A program made the position numbers and the translations under genes. Positions 11,505-22,448 of a DNA stretch of 64,000 nt are shown here, in pieces. Each line of letters starts with the position of its first letter. The stretch's first letter is position 1. Origin of the DNA: Pilatotrama ljubarskyi (taxonomy: Eukaryota; Basidiomycota; Agaricomycetes; Polyporales; Polyporaceae); NCBI GenBank assembly GCA_022385805.1, contig MU277706.1, positions 27,591 through 91,590 of the forward strand, written 5' to 3'. The notes under the pieces were generated by a model. That model did no database searches. It was not told the origin of the DNA and saw nothing but the letters and a program-made list of their open reading frames with translations.

Positions 11505-12128
11505 ACGGCGCATGCGTTACAAGCGTGCCTTTCCTTGGTCTGATGATTACACGCCTCATCCTTGTCACCCGTCCCGCCTTCCCAACTCAGGTGTTAGTAG
11601 TGCCCGTGATGCGTCCGCAATTTGCAGGTACTTGATTGATAGTGCTTCCCGTCCTCGTCGCTGTCGCATTGTGTGTTATACCACGTACCCCCATTGGACC
11701 GCTCATGTATCTATGTGTATATCACCACCCGTTAACCACGCCCGCGCTCCGCGTGCTGCGCCGGCCCCCAGCCAGTCAGACGCCTCCGGTCTCCCTCGAT
11801 CTTGCGCACTCTCCCACTGCACCACCACATCTGCGCATACCCTTCTCCCACCATTGGCTACGCGACGCCTGTCCGCAATACCGCGACACGTCGCGACAGT
11901 GCATCTGGAATTCAGCCCTCGCGCTGAATCATCCGCACCGCCCGCCCTCTAATCCCTGTCCTCGCGATTCGCTGGATCCGCGACGCGCGCGAGAGAGACG
12001 TCACGTGCGCGTCTTGTACTTATACCACTATGGCGCAAGCAGCGGGGGCCCGCACCAGTCACCGCCCGCCGGATCCCGCCTGAAGAGCTCATCGTCCCCT
12101 TTGCACGCTTGCGAGAAAATTGTCTGAG
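11505..12128. other. Spacer between the peptidase and APS kinase genes
   Basis: Holds the 3' flank of the peptidase gene and the promoter and leader of the APS kinase gene. I see no further coding unit. The palindrome CACGTG at 12002-12007 is listed separately. Confidence 0.4.
12002..12007. promoter_or_regulatory. CACGTG box upstream of APS kinase
   Basis: A perfect CACGTG lies 122 bp before the APS kinase start codon. In yeasts this is the core recognised by Cbf1 and other bHLH factors that control sulfur assimilation genes, including MET14-type genes. That it works the same way here is inference from position and motif; a 6-bp palindrome can occur by chance in GC-rich DNA. Confidence 0.4.
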
Positions 12129-13070
12129 ATGGCGACGAACATCACTTTCCACCCAGGTGAGTCGGCGGTCCCTGAGGTGGTGCATCCCGGAAAGAGGGGA
12201 GGGCTGATCAGGGCTGCACGTTCGCAGGATCGGTGAGCGCAGAGGAGCGCTCGCAGCTGCTCAACCAAAAGGGCATCACCATCTGGTTCACCGGTCTGAG
12301 CGCGAGCGGGAAGGTACGCATCCATCGCCGCCGCCTCTCTCCGCACGATGAGCGTTCGAGGACTGATCGCGTGTGCTCCTCGTTCCCTCCTCAGTCGACG
12401 ATCGCGTGCGCGCTCGAGCAGCACCTCCTGCACCTGCACAAATTCACGTACCGCCTCGACGGCGACAACATCCGCTTCGGGCTGAACAAGGACCTCGGGT
12501 TCGACGAGAAGTCGCGGAACGAGAACATCCGCCGCATCGGCGAGGTGCGTCTCCCCTACATGTCTCGATCGCCTTCTCGCTCACTTCTTCGCCTTCACCT
12601 GCCCCTCCTCTCCTCCCTCGACCCTCACGCGTCCCTTCATGCGTCGGCTTCACCCGCGCACAGGTCTCGAAACTGTTCGCGGACGCGTCCTGCATCGCCC
12701 TCACCGCGTTCATCTCGCCATACCGGGCAGACCGCGCCGTCGCGCGCGAGCTGCACGAGAAGGCGGGGCTCGCGTTCATCGAGGTCTTCGTCGACGCGCC
12801 CCTGCACGTCGTCGAGCAGCGCGACCCGAAGGGCCTGTACAAGAAGGCCCGCGCAGGCGAGATCAAGGGTGCGTGCCCTCCGCGGAGTCCCCGTCAATGG
12901 GCTTTCGTACTGACTCGTCGATGCGTTGCGCATACATAGATTTCACTGGTATCTCTGCGCCGTACGAAGCGCCAGAAAACCCGGAAGTGCACATCAAGAC
13001 GGACGAGTGCGACGTGAAGGAGGCGGTCGCGCGCATCACCGAGTACCTCACACAGAAGGGCTTCATCTAA
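12129..13070 (+). CDS. MET14: Adenylyl-sulfate (APS) kinase
   Basis: Phosphorylates APS to PAPS in sulfate assimilation, in the cytosol. Exons 12129-12156, 12228-12313, 12395-12544, 12664-12868, 12940-13070 give 199 aa, the usual length for the stand-alone fungal enzyme, and the frame closes. The P-loop GLSASGKS (about residues 32-39) is split by an 81-nt intron. Downstream are the APS-binding [35 protein letters not shown], the lid motif FISPYRADR, and [16 protein letters not shown] with [11 protein letters not shown] near the end. It is not fused to ATP sulfurylase. A CACGTG box lies upstream. The spliced product is unambiguous. Confidence 0.96.
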
Positions 13071-13402
13071 CTTATTCGCTTACACGCTCGACCCTTGGAT
13101 ACCTGACGTGTAGGAATAGATAGATATTATAGAGATCCCCGTATCATTCGTGAAATGTGCAAGCTTGAAGATCAATCACGAGCGAAGCTCTCGGCAAGCG
13201 AGGTTTCGCGGGATATCATGAAAAGGTCTAAGTGAAAAGCAGACGGTCGGTAATCCTACATCATGGGCTAGATCATACACGCATTATGTGTCTAAAAGCA
13301 CGGGTGGACGATACAGCGACAGAGTCATTCCGAGATGGAGACGGACAGAGACATAACAGCAGGAACTCAAAACACGGCAGTCAGGCCAGCGGGCTGCAGC
13401 GA
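13071..13402. other. Convergent 3' spacer
   Basis: The 332 bp between the 3' ends of the APS kinase (+) and the GCK-type kinase (-) carry no recognisable gene; they are presumably 3' UTRs and terminators. Confidence 0.4.
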
Positions 13403-16400
13403 CTACTCGAAGGGTACCGGTACCGAGAACGAACCCGGCGTGACCGTACTATTGCTCACTGTCCGACCGGTACCGTCCGCAAACTCCTCACGCAGGCCTC
13501 GGTCGTACACGATCACGTCCTCCTGCTCCTCCTCGATCGTGTCCTGCTCCGGGCGCTCGAGCATGTGCGTCAACCCCGCCTCGACTACGGACATCCACTG
13601 CTGTAGCTCGTCTACTGTCCGCGCGAGCTCCGCATGTGTTGCTTCGTGCGAGTGCATGAGCGGCGCGAGGTCCAGCGGGCGAATGGGCGGGCCGGAGAGC
13701 ACGTCCGACGGGAGAGATGGGAGAGAGTGGGAGCCGCCGAGGGAGAGCGAGCGTGAGTGGGACGTGAAGGACGAGGACAGGTCGGAGGTCGCGACACGCA
13801 AGTCGGTGGAAGAGTGGTTGGGGTACGAAGAGAGCGAGTTGAGAGACGTCGTAGATGATGATGCGGTAGAGTTTGGCTGGGGGAGTGGTCCAGGGGACTT
13901 CGCGGCTGGTCGTGACGGTATCGGGAAAGGTGAGGGCGAAGGAGGCAAGAGATCGGACATGCCCAGCTTATGCTCCGAGCTGAGTGTCGGGATCTGAAGG
14001 CAGTTATCAGCACGCGTGACCAGAGGTCAGAGACCACTTGAAGTACCTTCAGCACATCTCGCAAGCCAGGTACAGGCACGCCCGACGATTGACTGAACGA
14101 CGACTCTGCCGGGCTCCCGCTCCTTTCCTCACCCCTCTTGGCGAACGGTCTCACAGGCATGTCTAGGACACCTGCAGAACCGAGCCTATGTAGACTGGGT
14201 CGTCTTGAGATTGTCCTTGCGGAAGAGAGAACGGAGTTCTGTGCTGCAGCGAACGAACCAGGCGGTTCTAGCGCCGTTGCGGACCGTGCCCGTACTATCG
14301 GCGGTGGTGTCGGCAGCGACCCACCAGGGGAGGCAAGGCGCTTGGGAAGAATCGAAGCATCCAAGGACTGGGAAGTCTGATGTATGCTCGACGCCGTCGA
14401 GATCGTAGAGATGGTCGAGACGCTAGAATGCGTGGGCGACCTGCGATTGTGTCCATGTGGCAACCTGAACGTAGGCAGGGGTGATGTCGACTGGGAGTCA
14501 TCTTGCGCACCCTTGGAGAGAGGAGATATCGGAGGAAAACGGAAGTCTGGCGTGGCGAGGGTGCGACCACGAGAGGTAGAAGAGACAGAGGGTGAAGACG
14601 TCCCAGCAGCGCTGCTTTGCGACCGTTTGCGACTCATCGGTGGTCGGCTCGCGGCCGAGCGTTCTGGGGAAGAAGTCGATAGCAATATGGGAGGGGGTGG
14701 GCTGTCTACCGTGGCGTCCGTAGGAGAGACCGCGGGTATTTCTATATTGGGCACTCCGCGGTTGGACCTCACCTCGCGATAGGTAGGAACCGGTTTCAGG
14801 ATAGGCGTTGTGGGTTTTCCCTCGGTGTCGAGACTGGATGGTGTGGGAGCTGCCGCGCGAGGGATGCCAGGCCCTAGAGGAGGGAGACGCTCCCGCTTGC
14901 GTTCGAGGGGAGAAGATGGAGGCTCGCCATCATCCTGGTCGGGACCTACAGACTTGGAGCGAGGGGTAGAGGCCCGGGGAGGGAACACAAAAGCAGACTG
15001 CTTGGCAGTACGCAAGTCATCCCCGGGTGGTTCAGGAGTGGTAAGACCTCGTGATGGGCTGCGTCCTCGCGGAGGTGGTGAAGATATGTTAAGTGAGGGA
15101 TTGGCGAGCAGCTCCTCGGATGGCAGTTGGAAGGCGGGCATAACGAACGAGTCCGGAGGAGGTTCTCCATAGTCGAACAAATTCCGCAGTCTAGCAGGGA
15201 CACTAGACATTGGCGGTGGGCGTACGGTTGACTGACCGCCGGCGGCGTCGTCTTCTAGTAGTGAGAGCAATGCATTGTCCGGCTCAAACTCTTCGACTGA
15301 AGAGATCGATTGTCCCCTGACTGTGTCAAACTCCCAGGGGTTCTCCTCCTGCTCGAAGTCTGAACCAGCTTGTATTCTGAGCGCTGTATCAGTTCCGTGC
15401 TCGGGCGATAGTTGACAGACGGCTACACCTACTCTCTTTCCCGCTCCTCTTCTTCCTCCCATGGTAGCGGCGCAGCCATGCTGGCTCGCGAACCACCGCC
15501 CTTGATCCAAGCATCATAGCGGAGAATCAAGTCCTTCAAGATGGTCACCGGTGTCTTCCGGACGGTCTGTATCCACTTGGTCTTCGACAGCTCATCCGCG
15601 GACAAACGCTGCAATGTTCGAAGGTTGGCGGTTATAAGAGGAGAGGGAAAATGAGCGTCTTACATCGCTCGGAGACTCCCTGAGGCAGGCCGCCACAAAG
15701 TCCCGAAGCTCCTTGCTCCCCTCCCCTTCCGCGAGGCGTGGTGGCTTCATTCTCGGTATGAGCTGGATGAGCTTGTGCTGGTCCACTATATGCGAGTTCG
15801 GAGCGCTCCCTTTGATCATCTCGTAAATCATAATTCCTAAGCTCCAGATATCCGCCTTGGTGTCGTAGGCTGAGGCATGCGCGACTTCCGGGGCCATCCA
15901 GTGAGGCGTACCCACAAGCGTGTTACGCTTGCTCGAGGCGGTAACTAGAAGAGCGGAGACACCAAAGTCGCAGATCATGACCTTGCCCACGGCAGTTATA
16001 AGGATGTTGGCAGCCTTGAGGTCGCGGTGGATGATGGCCGACTTATGCAGGTAGCTGAGACCGTTCAGGACCTCCCGAGTAATAACTGCGACGTACTTCT
16101 CCTCCAGCACGCCGTCCTTGCACGCCTTCATGAGTGTCCTGACGCTGCCTCCCTGGGCGTACTCCATGACGATCCATACTCGCGGCCCGTCCATGTAGCA
16201 CCCATAGTACTTCGTGACATTAGGCGCATCCCGGAGTTGCGTCAGCAGAGCTACCTCGCGCTGTATGTCGCCAACGTCGTCGTCCTCGGTATCCAGATTG
16301 ATGATCTTGAGCGCAACCACTTCGCCCGTCCTTAGATCCCTCCCTTTGTGCACAGATCCATACGCGCCCTTTCCTATAGTTTCAAGGCGCTGGTAGAGCT

Positions 16401-16422
16401 GGTGAACGGAGACTGGCGGCAT
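13403..16422 (-). CDS. Ste20/GCK-family protein kinase, Nak1/Kic1-like
   Basis: Serine/threonine kinase of the germinal-centre class, which in fungi acts in the RAM/MOR morphogenesis network. Exons 16422-15664, 15608-15433, 15376-14047, 13993-13403 (951 aa; frame closes). The N-terminal catalytic domain (residues ~10-270) has the glycine loop GKGAYGSV, the VALKI lysine (K39), HRDLKAAN (132-139), DFG (152-154) and the GCK signature GTPHWMAPEV. It is followed by about 600 residues of Ser/Pro-rich disordered sequence. A helical C-terminal segment (DLAPLMHSHEATHAELARTV onward) may be a partner-binding region. Assignment to the Nak1/Kic1 branch rather than another GCK rests on overall layout and is tentative. 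Confidence 0.88.
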
Positions 16423-16639
16423 CGCACAGAGGTTGTTGCAGATGCAGAAGAAGCATGCAGATCTACGAGCTGGGGAGCAGAGATCTTGAAAGCACGACAC
16501 TTGCCCAACCGTTGCAGAGAGGCGCGGAAGACAGTTATAGCTCACGGCAGCTCAACAGCAGGCTGCTAGCCACCGACGCTTCGACTAGGGGGTGGGGGAC
16601 AAGGTTCAAGTACAGTACTGTTACAGTATTCTCGGAGTA

Positions 16640-18594
16640 CTAGCCGCGGACATTATGTAGGCGCCCAAGCGCCCCACCCCGCCAAACTCAGACAGCATCT
16701 CCAATATATACTTGGCGTCGGGGGCGGGCAGTTTGCTATTTGCAATGTGCCATGACGAGTTCACGTAGTCAGAGAGGGCATCGTGTTCATGATACACAGG
16801 GAACGGAACGCCGGGGCGACTCAGTAGGGTGTCCGCTGTGAGGATCGCGATAAAACAAATTGGAGGATTTCGGGTAGTAGGTACGGAGACGACATAACTA
16901 GGAAACGAAAGATTACGTCTATCCAGAGGTTTCAAAGGTGCAGTCACTGTTCACCAGTGATAATCAGGATCTCCGGAAAGATCCTCGTTCAGCTTGTCCA
17001 GTAGGGTGGGGGGAGAAATCATTGTTAATTAACAGACGGTTTGTTAACACGGTTAATAACAGTTATAAACTATTAGAAAGTGTGCGGCCCATTTTGGCCA
17101 GTGAGGAAGTGTGTAAAAGTAGGCGCTTCTTTGACTTGTCCTGGTACTCCTACCAAACTTTCGGGGCTCGTATGGTGACCAAGGCATTGCCCTGGGTTTC
17201 CTGAATGACATTATATTGCTCAACTACACCTCCTGTCGGTGTGCCTAGGTTGGTAGTTGCATTGCCAGTCGCGACGAAAGAGGCGTGATGCAGAGCGGGG
17301 AGGTGGCCCAAGTTCAGGATCGACGAGGGCGCAGGCATGTCATGTGCGCAGCTTCGCTCTCTTTCGGCACGCAGCCCAGAGGCACTGCCAATGTTTGTGA
17401 CAACTCAGATGATGTCTAGCCGTGTCGATGGGACATGGCGGACATCCCAAGTCCTGCCAGGTCAGCCTATGGGCGCTTCGTAGAGCAGTTGTTAAAAAAC
17501 AGTTAATAATACCTGTTAACAATGGCTTATGGGGACCCGGTAGTTATTAACTGTTGGTTAAGAAGTCTGGGACTTTCTCACGGCACCCTATTGTCCAGGG
17601 CGTGCTGGATGGCGTTGATCATGCCGGCATGGGTAAATGCTGTGGAAGAGAGTCCGCGTACAGAGGGATCTTGGTTATCTTGAGACTCCGGGACATGCTC
17701 GAGCTGGGTGCTTCTGCTGCTGAAGATGATATCGGAGTATTGATGGTGCAGGTCGCGTAGAGGATCCGTTTATGACGTCGCGTAAGCTTGTTGAACTCTA
17801 CGGTGACTGTAGGTCTTGCTGTTAGCCTGTCGAACCTGATTTGGGATATGCAAGTTCCGCCCAAATTGTTGAAGAAGGCCTGGTGCAGCTCTCGCTGCTC
17901 CTGAGGTGTGCCGACCTTGGCTTCGACGAGTCGCCTGTAGATCGCATAGGCAATGACCAGGCCAGACGATTCCAAGTTATCTTCAAGTTCGATGCTGGGC
18001 TTAGTGGACTTGCGGCCCTCCTCAAGAGCTTGCAAGAGCCTGCGTGACATAATTTGCAGGGTGCCCTGTACCATATCTTTGGTGAACACATAGGCTTTCA
18101 GACAGCACGGAATATCGAACGGTTATCGCGGCCCCTTGACCAATCGAATATGTGACTCTGGCCCTCATCATCGGCTCGCGAAGTCTTGGCGAGACAGAAC
18201 CGTATGCCGAAGAAGCCTGGACAGTCTCCTCGGTACGAATGACTATTACTTTCGGATTGATGCGAGCGCATTCAAGATCGGTCAAGAGAAGCTGCCGTTC
18301 CTTGCTGTACGCCGTCTTGGGCAAGGAGTACATTGCCTGCACTACTGTCGCGATGTAGGATGTTCTGATCCCGAAGCATTTTGAACAGTGGTCGCCAGGT
18401 CCAGAGGGTTGTTGGACAAACGAACGACCAACACCTCCTTGACCACGAGAAGTTTTCTCTGTCGGGCGACTACCTGCAGAGACCATTGCAACCTCGAAGG
18501 AAACGAATGAGCGTTTATTGCTCAACCAAGCACGAAAGACCGTGGGTTCTAGAACTACAGAACAAGTCCGCTTGTGCAAGAGCTTTTGGCCCAT
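16640..18594 (-). pseudogene. Possible degenerate coding fragments, unknown family
   Basis: Three separated minus-strand stretches have amino-acid composition typical of real protein: about 18594-18090, 18089-17619 and parts of 17338-16621. They carry segments such as SSGLVIAYAIYRRLVEAKVG, PTGGVVEQYNVIQETQGNAL and KYILEMLSEFGGVGRL. They do not join through credible splice sites into one frame, and I recognise no family. They could be relics of one decayed gene, of two genes, or chance open frames. Confidence 0.2.
17022..17565. repeat. GTTAAC / AACAGTTA motif clusters
   Basis: Two AT-rich clusters, 17022-17072 and 17484-17562, are dense in the related words GTTAAC, GTTAATAAC, AACAGTTA and its reverse complement TAACTGTT. 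They bracket about 410 bp of mixed sequence. They could be the worn ends of a small element or clustered Myb-type (AACNG) sites. No clean terminal inverted repeat or target duplication could be found. Confidence 0.35.
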
Positions 18595-18697
18595 GAGTAC
18601 CGTATCTGCGTTCTACTGCGTGGGTATGATTTGTCCTGTCCTATCCTGTCCTGTCAAGAATCATCTACTGATACACCTCCAATAGATAGGATGCCGA

Positions 18698-20134
18698 TCA
18701 TGCCAGAGTGGCGAAGCCGACGGCGTCGTCGTCGAACGAGAACGCGGTGTAGACGTTCTTCATGAAGCTGTCGCCGAGTAGCCAGACGTTGCTGCCGAGG
18801 CCGATGTCCTGGCCGGCAAGCGCGCCGACGCACTGGCCCGAACCGCTTTCGGTCTCGCCGAGGTTGAGGCTGTAGATGGCGGATCAGAAGCTGTTCGTGT
18901 TCGCAATGGGCACGAAAGCACTCACTTGGCGGCGCTGATGGTCCACTTCTTGCCATTGCCCCAGCTGAAGGCGATCGTCGGGGGCGAGTTGCACGGGTAG
19001 GAGTAGTACCCGTTCTCCGAGTCGTACACCTTGGCGCCGCTCACACTCGCGTACAGTGACTTCACGGCGGAGGGCGGGCCGTACATGATCGTCGTGCCGC
19101 TGTCGATGATGGTCTCGAAGTTCGAGACGACGGCCTTGGAGCCAACATACGCCTTCGCGCCCGTAATCTGCCAGAAGCCGGTCGAGGTATCAACGTCGTG
19201 GTACTCGATCGCGCCCGTGTACAGCTTGCTGTCGGTGCCTCCGAGGTAGAGCTCAGAGCCGGAGGAGGCGAGCTTGAAGCCGAAGACGCCCTCAGAGACG
19301 GCGTTCTGCTCAATGGCGGTGTTAAAGAAGGGGTTCTGCGAAGGATGGTTAGGTCATGACTGCACAGCGGCGAATGCACTACTAACCTCGTTCAGGTTGG
19401 AGATCGCGGGGTAAGCCAAGCCCAAGAGGCCATCGATCGGGTCGTCGGCAAAGCTGCTGGACAGCGTGGTGACAGGGGAGAAGTACTGGTTCTTGACCGT
19501 CACGCCGGCAACGTTGACAGTGTCCGTGTAGACAGGGCCGGAGACAGTGGAGCCATCGCCGTACTCGATCTGGAAAGTGCCGCTCTTCTTGGAGCTAGTG
19601 GAGGAAGAAGAGGCGGTGTACTTCTTCTTGGAGGAGCAGGTCGAGCTACGGCAAGAGGAAGACGGTACCCAGAGGTCGGATGAGCCGGTGTCGAAGTCGA
19701 TGAGGAACTTCTGGGCGGGGGTGCCGATGGAGATCGTACCCGCCCACTCGAGATCGTCCTCCTCGTCTGTGAGCGGCTCGCTCTGGCGCTTCGTGATGTT
19801 AAAATCCGAGACGACAGCGAGCGGCTTGATCTCGGCGCCTTCCTTGAACGCGTGGCGACCGACGTTCTTCTCGAGGTTGATCAGGTTTGCGCGGTGCTTG
19901 CTGTAGAAGACGTGGGGTCAGTTAACGCGGTTCAAGCAAGGCTTTGAGCAAGACTACTGACTTGATGGTGTTGACCGTCGAGATGATAGCCTTCTCGTGG
20001 TTGAAGGTGCCATCCTCGTTCGTCAGAGAGGAGCGCTTCGCGAGAGGGATGCGAATGCCCGACTTCTCCTGGACGGGGCTCGCCGCGGCGATGAGCGCGA
20101 GGGCGACGGTGATCAACGAGGCCTTGCAGAACAT
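18698..20134 (-). CDS. Secreted aspartic protease, pepsin family A1
   Basis: Extracellular acid endopeptidase. Exons 20134-19962, 19900-19387, 19335-18926, 18869-18698 (422 aa; frame closes). The first ~20 residues ([19 protein letters not shown]) are a signal peptide. A propeptide with dibasic KR sites follows (PLAKR, NITKR). The mature enzyme starts near [16 protein letters not shown]. The first catalytic motif is [15 protein letters not shown], with a CRSSTC disulfide loop. The flap lies near [11 protein letters not shown] and the second catalytic motif is [12 protein letters not shown]. The C terminus ends VGFATLA, as in saccharopepsin-like enzymes. There is no GPI signal or membrane segment. 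A TATA element lies about 100 bp upstream. Confidence 0.95.
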
Positions 20135-22448
20135 GTCGACTTGTGAGGAGAAGGATGCAGAAGACCAGTGAAGGGCTTCAGGGGCTTCAGGAGGGGAGGA
20201 CCTGATGTCGACCGAGACGGAGCAAAGGCGGCTTTATACTGCTCGACGACCGCTGGCGACCGAGAAGCATATGGAAGACTGAGTGGCTCCGGCGATAGTT
20301 CGCATGGCGTAAAGGAGGTCTGCAAATGCCTTCTGGCCGTTCTGGCGCGCGTAGGGAGTTCGTTCGACCGGACATCTTCTCCACAGGCGGAGTCCCGAGG
20401 ACACAGATTTGATGGCTGTAGCGTGGCCTGGCAGCGCCCCGATCGACCAGCGTATGCGCCGTCCATGCGGTCAGCCAGCCTTACAACGGAGTTGTATACC
20501 TTCATTGCCATCGCTAAACAGATGGGCCATATGGTCGCTGTCTCCCTTCGTGGTTGCGGCGTTGCAAGTAGAGCAGATTGAGGTGCACAGCGTCCTGTTG
20601 CGGACGCGGGAGGGAGAAGAGCCGGCGGCTGATCGACGGTCGCCACGTGGGTGCAATACCCGAACCGCAGATCGTCCCCGGTCGATTGCCGCTTACCGCC
20701 ACTCTCCTCCCGACTCGGAACTGCACGGTCGGGTCGGACTATCGGCGTATGGCACTGTTCGTTCTTCCTATCATCTATGCAGGCGTGCTCACCGACAGGC
20801 TGTATGGACAGGGAAATGTGAATGTCACCTGCCCATTCTCGTCGGGTCAGGTCGCACCAGATTACAGTGGTATTGCATAAGTGGCTTGCTGCCCCGCTCG
20901 TACCACATGCCAGGAGAACGTCGTCCACTCGAGCCCGAATTGACCGTCGACCGCAGGTTGTCGACATCACTCGTGACGGCCATTGGCTCTCCTGCGGTCG
21001 TGGATTGTCAGCAACCGACGTCGACCGCATGGTGGCCATGATTGATCCATTGAAAGCATCGCGCTGTTGTCGTGCGTCAGGTCGAGAAGCAGCCTCCACG
21101 CATGTGAGGATGTTGTCCTGGGTGCGTTCGCCATCAACGCTCGGTTAATCGTTCGCTCACCTCAGCGTTGGTCTATGGTCTATTATTAGCACGCCCATTC
21201 GGTGGGTTGGCCCAACCGGTGAAGCCTCCACGCGTATGCAGAAAGAGCCTCGTGCTTCGTGGTACAGCCACCAACGCTTCCTCTCACCCACGTATTCCCG
21301 CGCAATAGTCGGTCGGATATGACATTGGACATTGCAGCCGTTATCTCAGCTCTCAAAGGCTCGTATCGCGTGGAAGGTGCCCAAGAATGCCGGCTTACCC
21401 CGCATGAATGTAAGTGCTGCTGCCACTGTCATTCAAAGCTTATCCCTACCATTTTGGTCTTCAGCCTTCGTCGGTGATCCCATCGACGTCCTTTCGCGCC
21501 TGTTGTAACGCTGGAGAACGATGGACAACTGCGACTCATCACCATCATCGAAGGTCCTAGATGATGACGCCACGGCGTATCGGACGGTTGCGTCCTATCC
21601 ATGCAGGCAGCTGCCTCGTGCAACGTCCCTCGAGCCTCCCAGAGCGTCATCCACGCTCGGACCTCGGGTGCGTTCCCAGTGGGCCAGTACGATGGCACGT
21701 CGAGTTACCATCGCCCGTACCTGGCGCCGTGTTGCGCATGGTGAGCAGAATCTTGCTGTATTGCCTTGCCCGCCCGCCCTGATCGATCTTCCAGCGATAG
21801 CATGCGTTGCAGGCCATGTAGCAAGTGCTGGAACATGTCCTTGACAGGTTGCACCTTCATGACCAGTTCCAGCTTACGTTCTAGTAGCTTCGCCAGCATA
21901 AGGCCTATCCGTCTGCCACTGCGGATAGCTGACTTTGGAGTCTGTCCCATCGATACGACACTGTCGAAGCCGGGTGCATTATGGAGACAGGGCGAGCCCA
22001 CATCTCTTACAAGATGACCTGACTATGCCGCGCATCACGACTGTGTAGTCGGTCCAGCAACGGCCGACATGCATGTCGCCATCAATCAGCATCTTTGCAT
22101 GCATCGTCCTATGCGACTCCGAGCACAGCCTGATCGTCATGCGTCGGCGGATGTTGTCGGGGCCGAACGTGCACCGATCTCTTTTGCAACCACCAACATC
22201 GCAGCGATATCGGAGGGTCGGAAGACATTCACACCATGTACCCACATTGGCTTCCGCGAGATGTGCAACGTGTAGGAATTCATCATTTCGAGGCTCTCAA
22301 TCCAAGTATAGACCACATAGGAATACACCGGCATCACTCGTACAACCCTTCTCCAGCTAGAGTCCATTCCTCCGAAGCATCGAACCCAAAGCAGACGCAC
22401 GCGACGCATGGTATAAGGTTTCCTCTTCTTCCCCAATCGTTCCTCGTC
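20135..22448. other. 2.3-kb region without a supported gene
   Basis: Beyond the protease promoter, open frames on both strands overlap one another and none looks consistently protein-like or splices into a known family. Two minus-strand stretches (about 22436-22137 and 22001-21705) have somewhat protein-like composition but cannot be linked. Decayed coding or transposon sequence is possible; I cannot name one. Confidence 0.35.
20233..20238 (-). promoter_or_regulatory. TATA box of the aspartic protease gene
   Basis: TATAAA on the minus strand, about 100 bp upstream of the protease start codon. This is a plausible distance for a TATA-driven, inducible secreted enzyme gene. Confidence 0.45.

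Larger units (their letters stand above)
16423..18697. other. 2.3-kb AT-richer region without an intact gene
   Basis: This lies between the kinase start and the protease 3' end. It has lower GC than its surroundings, several stops in all frames and clusters of GTTAAC/AACAGTTA words. Isolated stretches on the - strand look protein-like (listed separately as a possible relic). No complete gene could be assembled. Confidence 0.4.

Noticed and set aside
10159..11952. A 597-aa + strand open frame across the peptidase gene
   Set aside because: Only its middle is real exon 2 of the pyroglutamyl peptidase; the ends run through introns and flanks.
20113..21099. A 328-aa minus-strand open frame overlapping the protease promoter
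   Set aside because: It starts inside the protease 5' end and shows no recognisable domain or hydrophobic pattern; chance frame in GC-rich DNA.
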